The position numbers and the translations under genes are program-made. 64,000 bases of DNA from JAAEUB01 sp964550345 (GTDB lineage: Bacteria; Pseudomonadota; Alphaproteobacteria; Rhodobacterales; Rhodobacteraceae), in the NCBI GenBank assembly GCA_964550345.1, contig CAZJYZ010000013.1, forward strand, positions 7,328 through 71,327, given 5' to 3'. Positions 17,524-27,592 of the stretch are shown piece after piece. Numbering within the stretch: the first letter of the stretch is position 1; each line of letters begins with the position of its first letter. Below the pieces are notes generated by a model. That model had not been told where the DNA came from. It ran no database searches and saw only the letters and a list, made by a program, of their open reading frames with translations.

Positions 17524-18048
17524 CTAATTTTCAGCCATATGTACGAAATTCATATGCACCGTTTCAATAACCTCTTCACTTTCACTGGTGATAAACCACT
17601 GAGTAAAGACAAAATTTGTTTCATTCTGAATGGCCAGACTAAACCGGCTAAAACCCATTTGGCCACCAACAACCAGCTCTTCGCGGCTTTGCAGATTGGC
17701 GATATTACCGCTGATACGGCCAATATACTGCACGTTTTCGGGTAACGAAGGGCTGGCCACAGCGCCTGCTATCACGCCATCCTCGTGCATGACAAACTGC
17801 ATGGTCAGCGCGGTTGATCCGGCTTGCATGGCGCAACGCCCCTTCATGCGCAGCTCACGCCCCTCTACCAGCGGCGTGACCTCCAGCCGGCAGCGCCCCT
17901 CTTGCGCTGGCTGGTCAGGTTCCGGGCGGATAGTGCCGATACTTTGCCACTTTCCCGTAAGCTCAAACAGGGTCGGCTCTGCCGCCACGCCGGCACCATT
18001 CAGAAGGATGAAACCAAATACCAATGCCTGCATCAACCGCCTTACCAT
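17524..18048 (-). CDS. Secreted protein of unknown function
   Basis: The 174-residue protein has a clean signal peptide (cleavage near residue 23, after GVAA) and a beta-rich mature part with one cysteine pair (GRCRLEV and KGRCAMQ). I recognise no family; the length and strand pattern would suit a small lipocalin or avidin-like barrel, but this is only an impression. It overlaps the RND exporter gene by 7 bases and precedes the CruF-like gene by 17 bases, so it may carry a hydrophobic compound in the periplasm. Confidence 0.6.
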   Translation of the reverse strand: MVRRLMQALVFGFILLNGAGVAAEPTLFELTGKWQSIGTIRPEPDQPAQEGRCRLEVTPLVEGRELRMKGRCAMQAGSTALTMQFVMHEDGVIAGAVASPSLPENVQYIGRISGNIANLQSREELVVGGQMGFSRFSLAIQNETNFVFTQWFITSESEEVIETVHMNFVHMAEN

Positions 18049-20237
18049 TTACCTATCCTTAACATTTTAGCTGGTAACATCTTGCCCACAACGATCAGGC
18101 AGGCGGGCAAAACCAACAAATCGGCGATCAGCGCCAGAACAAAGGCGGCCATGGACAGGCGGCCAAAATAAGACAGGGTGGGCAATTGGCTGAACTGGGT
18201 CGAGAGCATGCCAACGGACAGTACCACCGACGTGATCACCAGTGCAGGCGCGACTTGTCGCAGAGCGCGTTTTACAAGCTCTTCGGTTAGGCTTTGATCC
18301 GGGCTGGCATTCAGGCGGATGCGATTCAGCGCGTGAATCGTGTCATCAATGGCCAGCCCAAAGGCAATTGTCAGGGCAATGCCTGACGGAAATTCCAGCC
18401 CGCTGCCCGAAAGGGTCAGCCAGGCACCAACCAGCGCAATCGGCAGGACATTGGCCACCAGTGCCACCAGCCCCAGCACCGGGTTTTTCAGCCACATCAT
18501 GACCACCAGCCCCGAAGCCACGACCGCAACCAGAAAGCACCTGTTGAGATCCAACAGCATATCATGCGACAAAAATGCCGCGGCAGCCAAAAGGCCTGTT
18601 GGCGCATCCAGTAAATCCGGTGGAAGTTGCGGGTCACGCGAAATTCTGGTTGTCAGGCCGTCCACAATCTTGCGGATCGCCACCGAACCGTTGTTGGGCA
18701 CCATCACCATCACCAGGGGACGGTCCCCATCGGAACTGACCAATTTTTCCAGCAAAGGCCCGGGCAGGTTCGCCACCTCGTTTCCCCCCGGGTCCACAAA
18801 AGACGCAAGCGACAGGACCTCTAATGGGCGCGCATGATCACGCAACCGCGTTTCGGCAAGGCGTAACTGCTCCATGGCCTGCGGGTTTTCAAGCGACAGG
18901 TTAACGGGAAAAACTATGGTACCTATCGGAGCCAGATTTTCCTCGGCCAGCTGCAGCGCCTGATAAACATCGGAATCACGCGCAACATTGTCATAAAGCG
19001 AATGCTCCGGCACTACCCGCAAATAGATTCCAACGGCAACAGCCAGCATGACCACCGCAGAAATGCTGATCACACCCGGCCGCCACGCGGCCCAACTCAG
19101 CAGAAACTGAAATTGCCAGATGCGAGACATCTTGCCCCGGTTTCCCGTCAATAAGGCATCTGTCCCGCGCAACGCAGCCATCGAGGTCAGTAGAAGCGGC
19201 AGGGCCGCAAAAACTGCCAGTGTTGAAATTACCGTTGCCAAAGCCCCCGCCAACCCCATATTCGCGATTAGCGTAGAGGGCGATGTCATCAGGCTGCCAA
19301 AGGCGATTGCGGTGGTGAAAGTGGTCAGAATGCTGGCCGGTGCAATCCGCTTCACCGCACTTTTGACCGGTTTGGGGTCGCCTTCGCCAAGACGACGGCT
19401 CACCTCAAGCATCAGATGCACGGACGAGGCCAGCGAAAGCACAAGGATCAAAACCGGCAGGGAGATTGTTACGATATTGATCGAGATACCTACCCAGCCA
19501 AACAGCCCTGTCATCCACAAAAGCGAAGTCCCCGCCGTAAATGTTGCCAGCACCGCCAGCCCAAAGGAACGCAAGGCAATCGTTGCCAGTAATGTACCGA
19601 TGATCGACCCGGATATAATGTGCAAAAGGAAGTCGTCAAACAGCGCCTGCACAACATTATCACGCAAGGCCGGATAGCCGGTTACCCGCGCGCTTATGCC
19701 AGATGGAGCACCCAACCTGTTTGCCAATGTACCGGCGCGCTGGTGCAGGGGAAGGTCTCCGCCATCTTGGGCATAATCGACAATCAGGGTCACCATCAAC
19801 ACCCGCCTGTCTTCAGACAGGAACCGGCGAAACCCCGGACTTTCCTGCCACAGCCGGTCTATTTCACCGCGATCCGCCTGTGCTGACAGGTTGAAGGAAA
19901 ACGGCGAAAGCAAACTAGCGACATCCGGCTCAAACTGTACTTCAAAGACGAATTCTCGTATTGCGTCATAGGCTTCCGCTTCTGCGAAATCACGGCCAGA
20001 AAATACTACCAGAAGGTCACCTTCACCAGATTCATAATCAGCCAGATATACCTGATAGTCGTCGTAAACTTCGCTGCGGCTTTCGAACACTTTTGACAGG
20101 CCATCGTCAAAGTTCACATGCGTCGTGCCCCAGCCGGCAAAAACGGCTGCGGTCAAGATCAAGACCCACAATGACCCCATCAACCAACGGCGTGGTGATC
20201 GGCCCCTTCGCTGTCCTGTTCCTGCACCTTGCCTCAT
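18042..20237 (-). CDS. RND/MMPL-family exporter
   Basis: The 731-residue protein shows the RND repeat plan. It has an N-terminal membrane helix (about residues 17-37), a large periplasmic loop, about five helices, a second periplasmic loop starting near residue 400, and a second helical block. The second block contains FGLAIDDTIHALNRI, the helix motif with acidic residues for proton transfer. The size fits MMPL/HpnN-type lipid exporters and not the roughly 1040-residue AcrB type. No membrane-fusion partner is adjacent. Co-transcription with a periplasmic protein and a CruF-like gene suggests export of carotenoid or a similar lipid to the outer membrane, which is an inference. Confidence 0.8.
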   Translation of the reverse strand: MRQGAGTGQRRGRSPRRWLMGSLWVLILTAAVFAGWGTTHVNFDDGLSKVFESRSEVYDDYQVYLADYESGEGDLLVVFSGRDFAEAEAYDAIREFVFEVQFEPDVASLLSPFSFNLSAQADRGEIDRLWQESPGFRRFLSEDRRVLMVTLIVDYAQDGGDLPLHQRAGTLANRLGAPSGISARVTGYPALRDNVVQALFDDFLLHIISGSIIGTLLATIALRSFGLAVLATFTAGTSLLWMTGLFGWVGISINIVTISLPVLILVLSLASSVHLMLEVSRRLGEGDPKPVKSAVKRIAPASILTTFTTAIAFGSLMTSPSTLIANMGLAGALATVISTLAVFAALPLLLTSMAALRGTDALLTGNRGKMSRIWQFQFLLSWAAWRPGVISISAVVMLAVAVGIYLRVVPEHSLYDNVARDSDVYQALQLAEENLAPIGTIVFPVNLSLENPQAMEQLRLAETRLRDHARPLEVLSLASFVDPGGNEVANLPGPLLEKLVSSDGDRPLVMVMVPNNGSVAIRKIVDGLTTRISRDPQLPPDLLDAPTGLLAAAAFLSHDMLLDLNRCFLVAVVASGLVVMMWLKNPVLGLVALVANVLPIALVGAWLTLSGSGLEFPSGIALTIAFGLAIDDTIHALNRIRLNASPDQSLTEELVKRALRQVAPALVITSVVLSVGMLSTQFSQLPTLSYFGRLSMAAFVLALIADLLVLPACLIVVGKMLPAKMLRIGKW

Positions 20238-20341
20238 CCCAAAAAGTTTAGCTGATCAGGGTGATAAGGCAAGAGACATGGGATCACAGGTCGGTGTCAA
20301 AACCACGCAGCCAGAGGGCGGAATTCAGGTGGGTAAGACGC

Positions 20342-20953
20342 TTAATCCTTGTCCACGCTGTCTTCGTCAGTTCCGTATTTGGTGAACAAGCCTGTCTGCA
20401 CCATGAAAAAGCCGAATATGCCCAATGGCAGCCCGAAAGTCTTGAAGTTGACCCAAGCCGTGGTTGACATGTTGCGCCAGACGACCTCGTTCAAAATGGC
20501 GAGTGTCAGGAAGAACAGCGCCAATCGTTTGGTCAGGATCATCCACCCTGCTCGTTCCATCGGCACCGCCTGATCCATCACCGCCTCAAGGTAGCTTTGC
20601 CCCCGCAACAGGCCAAAGCCCAGAATTCCGGCGAACAGCAGATAGATCAACGTAGGTTTGAGCTTGAAGAAACGTTCGTCATTCAGCCAGACAGATAGGC
20701 CGCCAAAAATGATGACCAGCACCAGCGTCATGATCTGCATTTTCGAGATATGACCGGTCAGGCGCCACAGGGCCAGCGTTGAGGCCGCCAGAATGGGAAT
20801 AAAAATGGCTGTGGCTGCGATAAAGCCGGAATATTCCTGCCCCGCCAGATTGAAGCTCCTGTCTTTCAACAGGATATAGCCCAGAAAGAAGGCCGCGACC
20901 GGGCCATATTCCAATAAGGCCTTCATGCCCGGTTTGATAGTCTTTTCGCTCAT
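20342..20953 (-). CDS. yciB: Inner membrane protein YciB (septation protein A family)
   Basis: The 203-residue protein has about five membrane helices and the family patterns LLEYGPVAAFF near the N-terminus and NEVVWRNMSTTAWVNFK near residue 155. YciB takes part in envelope integrity and links elongation and division factors. The ATG follows AGGGGG at suitable spacing. It lies downstream of an EamA transporter gene and of ftsY in the same direction, an arrangement common in Rhodobacteraceae as I recall it. The name intracellular septation protein A is historical. Confidence 0.88.
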   Translation of the reverse strand: MSEKTIKPGMKALLEYGPVAAFFLGYILLKDRSFNLAGQEYSGFIAATAIFIPILAASTLALWRLTGHISKMQIMTLVLVIIFGGLSVWLNDERFFKLKPTLIYLLFAGILGFGLLRGQSYLEAVMDQAVPMERAGWMILTKRLALFFLTLAILNEVVWRNMSTTAWVNFKTFGLPLGIFGFFMVQTGLFTKYGTDEDSVDKD

Positions 20954-21073
20954 AGTTCCCCCTGAGGCGTGCCACCCGGTCCAATATTACAGGCAAGTGG
21001 TGCACTTTGTACGCATCTTCAATGCCCTGAAAGCTTGGTATTCAATTTTCACGGAAAACTGAACCAGTAAAAT

Positions 21074-21976
21074 CTAGCCGCCCATTTCAACGATCACCGC
21101 ACCGATTGCGATCAGGGACATCAGCCCCAGACGGCGGGGCCCGACCTTTTCCCCGAGCATAAGCCAGCCGATCAGGGCGGCGAAAACAGTCGAGGTTTCC
21201 CGCAGCACGGCCGCCTGTCCGACATTGTCCAGCCGGGTTGCGAGCATGATGCCGCCAAAGCTGAAAAACGCGAAAATGGCCCCAATCACCCCGCGCGCCA
21301 TCAATGGCCCCAGGGCCGGGCGGTGTGCCATCTGGCGCCAGCGCATCGCCGCAATAATCGGCATGACCAGCCCATCGATCAAAAAAAACCACGCCAGAAA
21401 GGTAAAGGGATCAGCAGCAGCGCGAATGCCGTAGGCATCCCATGTGGTATAGGTCGCCACCAGCAGTCCGGTCACCACTGCCATGGCCAAGGCGGGTTTC
21501 AGCAGCGCGCGTCCGGCTTGCCAGTACCGCAGATTATAGGCGGCCAGCCCGTAAATACCGGCCAGCAAGACGGCGACTCCGAACCATTGTACGGGGGCAA
21601 AAACTTCGTCAAACACCAGCCAGGCACCAATCACTGCGAAAAGCGGCCCGGTGCCGCGCACCACGGGATAGACCACCGTGTAACTGCCCAATGTGTAGGT
21701 CCAGGCCTGCGCCAGCTTGTAAACAACGTGGATAGCGAAGGCGATGGCAAGGATCGGCCACAAATGCGGCGCGGGCCATGGCACCACGAACAACGCAAAG
21801 GGTGCCGCAATGACCGCATAGGAGAAGTCAATTGCCCCGCGGCTGAGCCACGGATCGTGTCGCCCTTTTTGCAGAGCACCGAATGCAGCGTGCAACAGGG
21901 CCGCCATCAGGGCAAGGACAAGCGCAAGGTTATGCCCCGCAGAGGTTCCTTCCAGGGAGATCAGCCAGTCGCTCAT
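21074..21976 (-). CDS. EamA/DMT-family transporter
   Basis: The 300-residue protein has ten predicted membrane helices in two repeats, with the family-type segments VRGTGPLFAVIGAWLVFDE and VLRETSTVFAALIGWLMLGE at equivalent places in each half. DMT carriers export amino acids or similar metabolites; the substrate cannot be read. It lies between ftsY and yciB on the minus strand, separated from ftsY by a GC-rich repeated element. Confidence 0.85.
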   Translation of the reverse strand: MSDWLISLEGTSAGHNLALVLALMAALLHAAFGALQKGRHDPWLSRGAIDFSYAVIAAPFALFVVPWPAPHLWPILAIAFAIHVVYKLAQAWTYTLGSYTVVYPVVRGTGPLFAVIGAWLVFDEVFAPVQWFGVAVLLAGIYGLAAYNLRYWQAGRALLKPALAMAVVTGLLVATYTTWDAYGIRAAADPFTFLAWFFLIDGLVMPIIAAMRWRQMAHRPALGPLMARGVIGAIFAFFSFGGIMLATRLDNVGQAAVLRETSTVFAALIGWLMLGEKVGPRRLGLMSLIAIGAVIVEMGG

Positions 21977-22002
21977 GAGTTTGGTCCTGTTGCAAAGGAG
22001 TG

Positions 22003-22055
22003 CCGGGGGCTGTCTGCCCCCGGACCCCCGAGGATATTTGCGGCAAGAGGAAAAG
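22003..22055. repeat. Dispersed intergenic element, copy B
   Basis: A GGGGGC/GCCCCC hairpin is followed by GGACCCCCGAGGATATTTG and CGGCAAGAGGAAA, between ftsY and the EamA gene. The GAGGATATTT core and GCAAGAGGAA tail match the elements at 6916 and 30867. This copy has a longer GC-rich stem. Confidence 0.65.
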
Positions 22056-22056
22056 G

Positions 22057-23223
<1,167 letters not shown>

Positions 23224-23277
23224 GCGGCCTCCGATCGTCTTCCCCAGTTAATCGGCTTTGACGGGGTTTGAAAGGGG

Positions 23278-23967
23278 TCAGGCTGATATGCCTGTCAGTA
23301 TGAGCAATTGCCCGGCAATATAAAACAACCACACCAGCATTCCGGCGGTGGCGGCGGGCCTGCTCCCTTCCTTCATGCGAAACATTCGTAACGACAAGAT
23401 TGTGTCAGAAAGGATGAACAGGCCAGCGCCGGCAACAACAGATGCGGCTGGCCAGTTCAGCACCACTTGCCCGGCAGGGGCCGACATGGCCTCGACCCAC
23501 ATCGGCAGAGTCAGAGCGGCCAGCCCCATTGTAGTAATCAACAGAATATAGACCCGAACAGGCCAACGCAGGCCGCCGGTATGTGGGGTAAGCCAGCGTT
23601 CGGTTGAAAGCGCAAACAGCACAAGTGCGGCTGCGGCAAGGGGAGCTTCTGAGAATGCCTGCCAAAGGGGCACCCCTGAGATGCCAAGGAACAGCAGGAT
23701 ATACACCAAATGTGCCAGCGCGAATGCAGAGAGGCCATAAAGGAATGCAGCACGACCGTCACGGGAAAGAGCAAAGTCGCCCAGCGCAGACAGGAACAAT
23801 CCTGCTGTCAGAAATGCGGGCGCACCAGACAAAAGGGCCGCTCCAGAGAAACAAATTAGTGGCAGGGTTTTCAGGATGGAACGTGGCCAGGAAGGCGCGC
23901 GGTTTGCCAGCGGGAAATAGCACAAGGCGATAGCGAGGCCAAACAAAGCAAGGTAAACCGGCTGCAT
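23278..23967 (-). CDS. Lysoplasmalogenase (YhhN/TMEM86) family protein
   Basis: The 229-residue protein is almost entirely made of membrane helices (about eight), with family-type segments SALGDFALSRDG near residue 80 and AGLFILSDTILSL near residue 185, which carry the conserved aspartates. Members hydrolyse the vinyl-ether bond of lysoplasmalogens; many bacterial homologues remain untested. It is the first gene of the minus-strand group running into ftsY and diverges from alkB. Confidence 0.8.
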   Translation of the reverse strand: MQPVYLALFGLAIALCYFPLANRAPSWPRSILKTLPLICFSGAALLSGAPAFLTAGLFLSALGDFALSRDGRAAFLYGLSAFALAHLVYILLFLGISGVPLWQAFSEAPLAAAALVLFALSTERWLTPHTGGLRWPVRVYILLITTMGLAALTLPMWVEAMSAPAGQVVLNWPAASVVAGAGLFILSDTILSLRMFRMKEGSRPAATAGMLVWLFYIAGQLLILTGISA

Positions 23968-24160
23968 CAGAAACCACCCGCATCAGATAACGTGCAAGTA
24001 ATTTTCCGGAAAAAGTTGGATTGCTGCCCGTTGGCCATGCATTGACCTTCTTGTTAATCTGTTTTCGTAATATCCTGCCCAAGCATAGCGCCCGCCAGCC
24101 AGTATTGGCGAGCGAAAACAGGCGAAAGCAGTAATTTTACAGATCATAGGAATATTTTGC

Positions 24161-25186
24161 ATGCCCCCCCGCCTAACGCTCTCACTATTTGCCCTAGTCA
24201 CCCTGTCCCCGGTTTTACTGTTGACGAGTGCCGCGCTTGCAGGTGGTGCATGCGTCTGGCTGCCCCTGGCCTATATGACTTTGCTTGCAGTTTGCGCTGA
24301 CCTGATCATTCGCCGGATTACCCCGGCCAGCGCACCTGACGCGGTGCCTTTTGGGGCAAATCTGTTATCGGTCGTTCTGGCGTTGGGCCATTTTACCTTG
24401 TTGATGCTGGTGGTGCTGGCGGTATCCGGACAGACGGGCATGTCCATTCCTGCGCGGCTGGGGATCTTTTTTGCGGCCGGGTTGTTTTTTGGGCAGGTGT
24501 CAAACTCAAATGCGCACGAACTTATTCACCGGCGCACGCCGCTGCTCTACTGGCTCGGCGTGGCCGTCTATACCTCGTTATTGTTCGGTCACCACGCTAC
24601 GGCGCACAACAAGATACATCACCGCTGGGCCGCCAGTGAGAAAGATCCGAACTCGGCGCATGAAGGGGAAGGGTTTTATCGCTTCGCGCTGCGGGCATGG
24701 CGCGGATCATTTTGGGCGGGGCTAAAGGCCGAGCGTGAGGCCGGGGGCTTCAACCCCTATTTCCTGTATGTCGGTGGCGCAGGCCTGACTTTGATACTTG
24801 CAGCTCTGGCGGCTGGGCTTGAAGGTGTGACCTCCCTGACCCTGCTGGCAAGTTACGCCCAGATACAACTGCTATTGTCCGACTATGTGCAGCATTACGG
24901 ATTGCAGCGAAAAACCGACTCTGATGGCAAGATAGAGCCGCTACGCCAGACCCATAGCTGGAATTCACCGCATTTTTTCACCTCGCTCTTGATGTTGAAT
25001 GCAGCGCGCCATTCAGACCACCACGCCCATGCCACCCGTCCCTATCCGGCTTTGCGGATGCCGGGAAAGGGAGAGGCACCTATTTTGCCTCACTCCTTGC
25101 CAGTCATGGCGGTTATTGCCCTGTTTCCCCACCTGTGGCGCAGGGTGATGCGCCGCGAGCTGGCATTGTGGCGGGCAGAGGGGTAG
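24161..25186 (+). CDS. alkB: Alkane 1-monooxygenase (AlkB type)
   Basis: The 341-residue protein has the four histidine groups of the integral-membrane di-iron hydroxylases: NAHELIHR, GHHATAHNKIHH, DYVQHYG and ARHSDHH, set among about six membrane helices. AlkB hydroxylates terminal carbons of medium-length alkanes with electrons from rubredoxin. No rubredoxin or rubredoxin reductase gene is next to it. It is somewhat shorter than Pseudomonas AlkB (about 400 residues) but in the range seen in marine Rhodobacteraceae. A small secreted protein gene follows after 8 bases. Confidence 0.88.
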   Translation: MPPRLTLSLFALVTLSPVLLLTSAALAGGACVWLPLAYMTLLAVCADLIIRRITPASAPDAVPFGANLLSVVLALGHFTLLMLVVLAVSGQTGMSIPARLGIFFAAGLFFGQVSNSNAHELIHRRTPLLYWLGVAVYTSLLFGHHATAHNKIHHRWAASEKDPNSAHEGEGFYRFALRAWRGSFWAGLKAEREAGGFNPYFLYVGGAGLTLILAALAAGLEGVTSLTLLASYAQIQLLLSDYVQHYGLQRKTDSDGKIEPLRQTHSWNSPHFFTSLLMLNAARHSDHHAHATRPYPALRMPGKGEAPILPHSLPVMAVIALFPHLWRRVMRRELALWRAEG

Positions 25187-25194
25187 GCTGGGGC

Positions 25195-25596
25195 ATGTTA
25201 ACCCGGTCACTTCTCGCTTTACTGTTTGTTTTGACAAGCTTTCCATTGCTGGGGCAGGCAACCCTGTCCGGACCTGAATTTGACGCGGCAACTCAGGGTA
25301 AAACCTTTCACTTCAGCGTTGAAGGTGAAGATTATGGCGGCGAACAATATTTGCCCGGTCAGGTTGTCCTTTGGTCTTTCCTTGATGGTCAGCGCTGGCG
25401 CGGGCAATGGTACCAATCCGACCAAAATATCTGTTTTGTGTATGAAGACGATCCCGAACCCTCATGCTGGCGCTTTTTTGGGGGATCAGATGGATTAAGC
25501 GCGCAATTTGCAGATGCTGTGGATGACAACCGCGTATATTCAGCACAACCCGTAGAAGGCCCGCTTTATTGCCTTGGGCCAGAGGTCGGCGTCTGA
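25195..25596 (+). CDS. Small secreted protein downstream of alkB
   Basis: The 133-residue product has a signal peptide (residues about 1-20) and a mature part with three cysteines and several Trp/Tyr-rich stretches. The frame is open upstream, but the ATG at 25195 begins the signal peptide exactly and lies 8 bases after the alkB stop, so I use it. I recognise no family with certainty. Co-transcription with alkB suggests an envelope-side role in hydrocarbon use, which is only an inference. Confidence 0.6.
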   Translation: MLTRSLLALLFVLTSFPLLGQATLSGPEFDAATQGKTFHFSVEGEDYGGEQYLPGQVVLWSFLDGQRWRGQWYQSDQNICFVYEDDPEPSCWRFFGGSDGLSAQFADAVDDNRVYSAQPVEGPLYCLGPEVGV

Positions 25597-25648
25597 GCCC
25601 CTGCCATTAAATTGCGCCTCCATCCCAGACAAAACCGGACCAAACCCC

Positions 25649-25691
25649 TTGCCCTGTTCCGCCCGCCGCTTATGCTGCCACAAAATTTTGT
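25649..25691 (+). promoter_or_regulatory. Promoter and palindrome upstream of terC
   Basis: TTGCCC (25649) and TATGCT (25671) are 16 bases apart. The perfect 12-base palindrome ACAAAATTTTGT (25680-25691) covers the expected transcription start and ends just before the GGAG ribosome site of terC. It could be an operator for a repressor or a small RNA hairpin near the ribosome site. Confidence 0.45.
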
Positions 25692-25703
25692 TTGGAGACT
25701 AAA

Positions 25704-26522
25704 ATGGCCGACCTGTTGACGATTGAAAATCTTGGGAACCTCTTGATGCTGTGTTTCCTTCAGGCCGTTCTTGGCTTTGACAACCTGCTATATATTTCAA
25801 TCGAAAGTCAGCGCGCGCCGGTCGCCAGCCAAAAGGCCGTGCGGTTCTGGGGGATCATCATCGCTGTGGCCCTTCGGGTCGTGCTGCTGTTTGTCATGAT
25901 CTGGTTGATCGGATCCCTGTCGCAACCCTTCTACATTTTCGACATGCCGGGCATTTTGGAGGGCGGCGTGAACTTCGCCACGGTGGTGTTTATCTTCGGC
26001 GGCTTTTTCATCATGTACACGGCCGTGAAAGAGATCGGGCATATGCTGTCGATTGACCACCTTGATACGGACATGCACCAAAAGTCAGGTAAATCAGCGG
26101 CCTCGGTTGTGGCGATCATCGTGCTCATGAACCTGATTTTCAGCTTTGATTCCGTACTTTCCGCACTGGCGATCACCGATGTATTCCCGATTCTGGCAGC
26201 GGCCATCATCATTTCGGGCATTGCCATGCTGGCGCTGGCGGACGGGGTCACGCGCTTTCTGGAAAAAAACCGCATGTATGAGGTGCTGGGCCTGTTCATC
26301 TTGCTGATCGTCGGGGTGGTGTTGCTGGGCGAAGCCGGGACCGCGGCCGCCCATGCCATGCATGACGACAGCCTGCAGCTTAAGATCATGGGCTATGACC
26401 TGATCCCCATGTCCAAAACCACCTTCTATTTCTCGGTTGTGGTTCTGTTCGTGGTCGAGGCCCTGCAATCGGGATATTCACGCAAGCTGAATGCTGAAAG
26501 ACATGCCGCACAGCAAAAATAA
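25704..26522 (+). CDS. terC: TerC-family membrane protein
   Basis: The 272-residue protein has about seven membrane helices and the paired TerC motifs with acidic residues in helices (FLQAVLGFDNLLYIS near residue 18 and MNLIFSFDSVLSALAI near residue 145). TerC-family proteins are linked to tellurite resistance and, in the Alx/MeeF group, to manganese export and metal loading of secreted proteins. The ATG at 25704 follows GGAG; an in-frame ATG four codons earlier is less well placed. It starts the plus-strand series with xpaC and telA, and I infer that they act together. Confidence 0.85.
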   Translation: MADLLTIENLGNLLMLCFLQAVLGFDNLLYISIESQRAPVASQKAVRFWGIIIAVALRVVLLFVMIWLIGSLSQPFYIFDMPGILEGGVNFATVVFIFGGFFIMYTAVKEIGHMLSIDHLDTDMHQKSGKSAASVVAIIVLMNLIFSFDSVLSALAITDVFPILAAAIIISGIAMLALADGVTRFLEKNRMYEVLGLFILLIVGVVLLGEAGTAAAHAMHDDSLQLKIMGYDLIPMSKTTFYFSVVVLFVVEALQSGYSRKLNAERHAAQQK

Positions 26523-26600
26523 GACGGGAATACTGGTGATTAGCCGCCTCATCCCCTATATCTGGCCTGTAGCCCACAATTTTTACGAGAGGGGGCAGAC

Positions 26601-26684
26601 TTGACCGGAACCGGCCTGCAAAAACTGGCATTTTTTATCCTGTTGGCCCTGATCCTCTACGTGACGATCACGGGGGGCGGCTGA
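26601..26684 (+). CDS. 27-residue membrane peptide, TTG start
   Basis: A 28-codon frame begins with TTG 5 bases after the strong site GAGAGGGGG. After seven polar residues it encodes one hydrophobic helix, and it ends TGATG, overlapping the ATG of the xpaC-like gene by one base. The arrangement suggests translational coupling and a small membrane subunit of the XpaC/TelA module. It is too short for usual gene finders. An alternative view is that it is only a coupling device for xpaC. Confidence 0.5.
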   Translation: MTGTGLQKLAFFILLALILYVTITGGG

Positions 26685-27592
26685 TGGCGCAAAAATATGG
26701 TGGCGATCACAGCCCTGAAGGGCCGACAGATAACGCCCGGCCCACACCGAAAAATCCGTTTGAAGGCAAAACCCGCACGCGGGCCGGCGGGAGGGTCAAC
26801 TTCCTGTTTCTGGCCCCCCTGCCCCTGTTGATCACCGCATTTTTCCGCGAGCCGACCGGAATGGCGATCAGCCTTGGCGCTTTTGGCCTGTTGATCCTCG
26901 CCGCCTGGCTGACCCGCGAGGGGGTACTGGCGCAAGAGGCATATGAGGCGCGCAAAATTGCCCGCCGCCCGGCCATTCCGCGCAAAATGTTTGGCTCGGT
27001 CCTGACCGGGCTTGGCCTGTTCGCTGCTGGATATGTCGGTGGCAACCTCATAAACGCCGGTATTTTTGCCGTGCTTGGCGTCGTTCTGCACGCTTTCGCT
27101 TTCGGGCTGGACCCGCTGAAGCACAAAGGCTTTGAGGGCATTGATGAATTTCAAACCGACCGGGTCGCGCGGGCAGTGGGCGAGGCTGAAAAGCACCTTG
27201 CGGCGATGAAAGACGCCATCCTACGCGCCCGTGACCGGAGGCTGGAAACACGGGTCGAGGCCTTTCAGACCACCGCGCGTGATATGTTCCGCACGATCGA
27301 GGATGACCCGCGCGACCTGACTGCCAGCCGCAAATACCTGTCGGTCTATCTGATGGGTGCGCGCGACGCGACGGCCCGTTTTTCCGATATATATGCGCGC
27401 AGCCGCAATGCCGATGCGCGCACAAAATACGAAGCACTTTTAGATGATCTCGAGGCAAACTTTGCCGCCCAGACACAAAAACTTTTAAACGATGATCGCA
27501 GTGACCTTGATGTGGAAATCGAGGTTCTGCGCGAACGGCTGGCACGCGAAGGCGTCCGGCTGGCAAATTCTAACGAGGGGACAGACATATGA
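26684..27592 (+). CDS. XpaC-like membrane protein
   Basis: The 302-residue protein has a polar N-terminus, three or four membrane helices (about residues 38-54, 60-76 and 105-140) and a helical cytoplasmic C-terminal half. This is the build of the XpaC family (annotated as 5-bromo-4-chloroindolyl phosphate hydrolysis protein), which is regularly found next to TelA. The name does not define a biochemical role. Its stop overlaps the telA start by 4 bases, so the two are translationally coupled. Confidence 0.72.
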   Translation: MAQKYGGDHSPEGPTDNARPTPKNPFEGKTRTRAGGRVNFLFLAPLPLLITAFFREPTGMAISLGAFGLLILAAWLTREGVLAQEAYEARKIARRPAIPRKMFGSVLTGLGLFAAGYVGGNLINAGIFAVLGVVLHAFAFGLDPLKHKGFEGIDEFQTDRVARAVGEAEKHLAAMKDAILRARDRRLETRVEAFQTTARDMFRTIEDDPRDLTASRKYLSVYLMGARDATARFSDIYARSRNADARTKYEALLDDLEANFAAQTQKLLNDDRSDLDVEIEVLRERLAREGVRLANSNEGTDI

